From: Anaerobacillus sp.
GTDB taxonomy: Bacteria; Bacillota; Bacilli; Bacillales; Anaerobacillaceae
Direction: 5' to 3'
Length of the DNA stretch: 8,642 nucleotides
Assembly (NCBI GenBank): GCA_007118195.1
Contig: SKSA01000341.1
Coordinates: forward strand, 1-8,642
The notes under the pieces were generated by a model. That model was not told the DNA's origin, did not search any database, and saw nothing but the letters and a program-made list of their open reading frames with translations. The number at the start of each line of letters is the position of its first letter. The first letter of the stretch is position 1. Shown one piece after another: positions 6,665-8,642 of this stretch. A program made the position numbers and the translations under genes.

Positions 6665-7771
6665 GATATAAATAAGCATATTAGCAACACCTTAATTTCT
6701 CTTGTGAAAAAATACGGATATGAATGGTGTGATGAAAAGAGGATTAAGGAAATATTAATTAGTTTATACAATGATCAACCTGAAATAAAAGCAATTCTTA
6801 TTGTAAAAAATCACATCATTGATCCATTTCAGGATAATGCGTTAAAAAACCACGAACTTCTATCTGTTTTAAAAGAAGTGATTGTTAGTGATCGAGAGTT
6901 AACGGAAGAATTGCAGTGGGCATTATTAACTTGGCTTAAAGCACTCGATGCACAAGTACCTCTCGATTTAGAAATAGTGCTAGAAGAAAGTGTTACAATC
7001 AAAAAAAAAGAAGAAAAAAACAAAACTGTTTCTGAAAACCCAAATACTACGCAAAATCTTGTGATGAAACATACAATTCACTCCCCCCTAACTAATGAAG
7101 AAAACCAACAACTAACTCCACATAATGAAGAGAGAATTATAAAAGGGAGAAAAAAAGCAGACTATAAGCGCTTGTTAGTAGTAACATTATTTATTATCCT
7201 TCTTTTTTATGGTATTGATAGAATCCCAAAAAGTGAAACAAGAGGTATAGAAACTCACCAGTATGAAGAAACTTCTATAACTGAAGAAGAGGAAACCCAA
7301 ATAATAAACGATAAGGATCATCGTTTAATTGAAGACTATAAAAATCTTGCAGCCGATGGGAAAATAAAATCTTGTGAATTTTCATTAGGAGATAATATCC
7401 CGGAATATTTATTACAAACGCGAACAAAAAAAGTGGGTGAAGCTCTCTTAGTTAACAATGATTATGATCTTTGTACGTATTACATTTCTGAAGAAGGTAC
7501 AAAGCAAGAAGTGACCAAAGTTGTTAAAAGCCAAATTCCTACGGAAATAGACTTTTTTCAGGTGAGGGAAGAATTTGGTGATCCAGCATTTTATTATTTA
7601 GATGGCTATTTTATCATTTTGGAATATCGATTCCATGGGTTTAAAGTTGAAAAGGTATTTAATAATCTAGATAATAATCTTGCAAAAATAACGATAGAGG
7701 CTAATGTACAATTAAATAATACGCAAACAAGTGATAACCATCATAGAAATTTTAATTTAGAATATTATTAG
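6656..7771 (+). CDS. Single-pass membrane protein of unknown function
   Basis: Not a named gene. The 371 residues fall into four parts. Residues about 10-100 form a helical cytoplasmic domain (LVKKYGYEW, then LYNDQPEIKAIL, ending LQWALLTWLKALD). Its spacing and the closing W-A-x-x-x-W-x-x-A-L pattern resemble an N-terminal domain I recall from bacterial multi-domain proteins. A charged, low-complexity linker follows (105-170, KKKEEKNK and polar runs). One transmembrane segment (about 172-187) has lysines on its inner side. The outer region has an acidic stalk (202-222), then a domain (225-350) with GKIKSCEFSLGDNI and FGDP motifs and cysteines 240 and 273 that might pair; it looks like the DUF4309/YjgB type. 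Start codons at 6656 and 6659 lie inside the ribosome binding site, so the true N-terminus is uncertain. A terminator follows, so it is probably monocistronic. An envelope sensing or signalling role is only inference. Confidence 0.8.
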   Translation: MVIDINKHISNTLISLVKKYGYEWCDEKRIKEILISLYNDQPEIKAILIVKNHIIDPFQDNALKNHELLSVLKEVIVSDRELTEELQWALLTWLKALDAQVPLDLEIVLEESVTIKKKEEKNKTVSENPNTTQNLVMKHTIHSPLTNEENQQLTPHNEERIIKGRKKADYKRLLVVTLFIILLFYGIDRIPKSETRGIETHQYEETSITEEEETQIINDKDHRLIEDYKNLAADGKIKSCEFSLGDNIPEYLLQTRTKKVGEALLVNNDYDLCTYYISEEGTKQEVTKVVKSQIPTEIDFFQVREEFGDPAFYYLDGYFIILEYRFHGFKVEKVFNNLDNNLAKITIEANVQLNNTQTSDNHHRNFNLEYY

Positions 7772-7778
7772 CTTTAAG

Positions 7779-7818
7779 AAGCCGCCCTCATTTTATGAAA
7801 AGAAGGTGCGGTTTTTTT
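7779..7818 (+). terminator. Rho-independent terminator after the 6656 gene
   Basis: The left arm AAGCCGCCCT (7779-7788) pairs with AGGTGCGGTTT (from 7804), with one bulged T, around a 15-base loop. Seven T residues (7812-7818) follow. It begins 8 bases after the stop codon. Confidence 0.88.
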
Positions 7819-7848
7819 AACGTCTAAGAAACTACAGATTTCGGGCTT

Positions 7849-7877
7849 TTGGATAGCTTTATCTGATACGTTATAAT
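7849..7877 (+). promoter_or_regulatory. Candidate upstream sigma-A promoter of pcrB
   Basis: A perfect TATAAT (7872-7877) lies 17 bases after TTGGAT (7849-7854), a half-matching -35. The position just after a terminator and before pcrB suits a promoter. The spacing is ideal; the -35 is weak. Confidence 0.5.
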
Positions 7878-7923
7878 GTTTTTGAAAATAAACTATTGTA
7901 AGGATGAGTGTGCTTGTTTTTTT

Positions 7924-7932
7924 TGATATAAT
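7924..7932 (+). promoter_or_regulatory. Extended -10 promoter of pcrB
   Basis: TGATATAAT is a perfect extended -10 element (TGn plus TATAAT). The matching -35 position, 17 bases upstream, reads ATGAGT, a poor match that extended -10 promoters tolerate. Transcription would start near 7939, about 45 bases before the pcrB start. Confidence 0.6.
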
Positions 7933-7985
7933 AACCGAATGAGGATATGGTGAAAAGTTGTATTTTAAAAAAGGAGCAATAAAAA

Positions 7986-8642
7986 ATGCTTGAATTTAAT
8001 GAATGGAAGCACGTATTTAAATTAGATCCAAACAAGGAGATTAGCGATTGTGATTTAGAAAGAATTTGTGAATCTGGTACGGATGCTATCATTGTCGGTG
8101 GCAGTGATGGCGTTACGGAAGATAATATATTGGATTTACTTGTGAGAGTTAGAAGATACTCTGTTCCTTGCGCGATTGAGGTTTCTTCGGTTGAGGTTGT
8201 CACTCCTGGATTTGATTATTACTTTATTCCATCAGTATTAAATAGTGGCTCGATCAATTGGATCACAGGTCTTCACCATGAGGCTGTGAAGGAATTTGGG
8301 GCGATTATGAATTGGGATGAAATTGTTATGGAAGGATATTGTGTTTTAAACCCTGAAAGTAAGGTGGCCTTATTAACAGAGGCAAAGACAGATGTGACGA
8401 TAGAAGATGTCGTTGCTTATGCCGAAATGGCTGAAAAGATGTTCAAACTCCCTATTTTTTATATCGAGTATAGTGGAGTATTTGGAGATGTTGAATTAGT
8501 AAAAGAAGTTAGCGACGCTTTAGAAACGACCCGACTTTTTTATGGAGGTGGCATTACGACGGCAGAACAAGCAAGAGAAATCTCTCAATACGCCGATACA
8601 GTCGTCGTCGGAAATGTCATTTATGATGATATTGAAAAAGCG
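7986..8642 (+). CDS. pcrB: Heptaprenylglyceryl phosphate synthase PcrB (3' end cut)
   Basis: A TIM-barrel prenyltransferase that joins heptaprenyl diphosphate to sn-glycerol-1-phosphate, giving an archaeal-type ether lipid precursor in Bacillales. The window holds 219 codons, open to the edge; the family is about 225-230 residues, so only a few are missing. Motifs are KLDP (12-15, with the metal and phosphate end), VGGSDG (37-42), FYIEYSG (158-164), FYGGGI (185-190) and VVGNVIY (207-213), all typical of the GGGPS/PcrB family. Residue 100 is Ala (in GLHHEA), the small residue that in B. subtilis PcrB replaces the bulky Trp of archaeal enzymes and admits a C35 chain. ATG at 7986 follows AAGGAG (7971-7976) by 9 bases. 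In B. subtilis pcrA and ligA follow; here they would lie beyond the window. Confidence 0.97.
   Translation, partial: MLEFNEWKHVFKLDPNKEISDCDLERICESGTDAIIVGGSDGVTEDNILDLLVRVRRYSVPCAIEVSSVEVVTPGFDYYFIPSVLNSGSINWITGLHHEAVKEFGAIMNWDEIVMEGYCVLNPESKVALLTEAKTDVTIEDVVAYAEMAEKMFKLPIFYIEYSGVFGDVELVKEVSDALETTRLFYGGGITTAEQAREISQYADTVVVGNVIYDDIEKA

Noticed and set aside
7904..7942. Possible 12-codon leader ORF before pcrB
   Set aside because: Its ATG lies upstream of the extended -10 element, so the nearer promoter would not transcribe it. It has no proper ribosome binding site and no codon pattern suggesting attenuation.
7871..8203. Minus-strand 110-codon frame over the pcrB start
   Set aside because: It covers the clear PcrB N-terminus and both candidate pcrB promoters, and its translation is Ser/Thr-rich with no recognisable domain.

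Overview
The window is low-GC, Gram-positive chromosomal DNA, most likely from a Bacillaceae species. Four things point there: strong AAGGAGG-type ribosome binding sites, frequent TTG and GTG starts, hairpin-plus-T-run terminators, and gene order. The order purD - yerA - yerB - yerC - ... - pcrB matches the Bacillus subtilis purD-to-pcrB neighbourhood. I cannot name the species.

Layout, left to right. Positions 1-35 hold a heptamer tandem repeat just before purD (50-1321, last step-group of the purine operon), which ends at a strong hairpin (1353-1394). A dispersed-repeat-like palindrome block (1448-1502) separates purD from a convergent minus-strand gene for a small YgaP/DUF2892-type membrane protein (1510-1788). 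Divergent from that gene is a tight plus-strand cluster, yerA-yerB-yerC (2013-5207). It encodes an adenine-deaminase-like amidohydrolase, a DUF3048 lipoprotein and a TrpR-like repressor. An 86-nt, almost fully self-complementary element (5226-5311) follows and butts directly against a small membrane-protein ORF (5311-5529) whose natural start may have been displaced. Next come a lone ECF/CbiO-type ABC ATPase (5667-6500) with a classic terminator, then a single-pass membrane protein of unknown function with a helical N-terminal domain and a probable DUF4309-like outer domain (6656-7771), also with a terminator. The window ends in pcrB (from 7986), the Bacillales heptaprenylglyceryl phosphate synthase, cut near its 3' end and preceded by one or two sigma-A-type promoters.

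The conserved genes (purD, yerA-B-C, pcrB) are ordinary housekeeping. The variable part is 5208-7985, where the orphan ATPase, the small protein and the unknown membrane protein lie between yerC and pcrB. Palindromic repeats sit at the left edge of this variable part and beside the inserted DUF2892 gene. I see no convincing new multi-gene system. The most distinctive items are the two palindromic intergenic elements, the small ORF abutting one of them, the orphan ATPase, and the odd start region and architecture of the 6656-7771 protein. No gap without a gene exceeds 300 bases.
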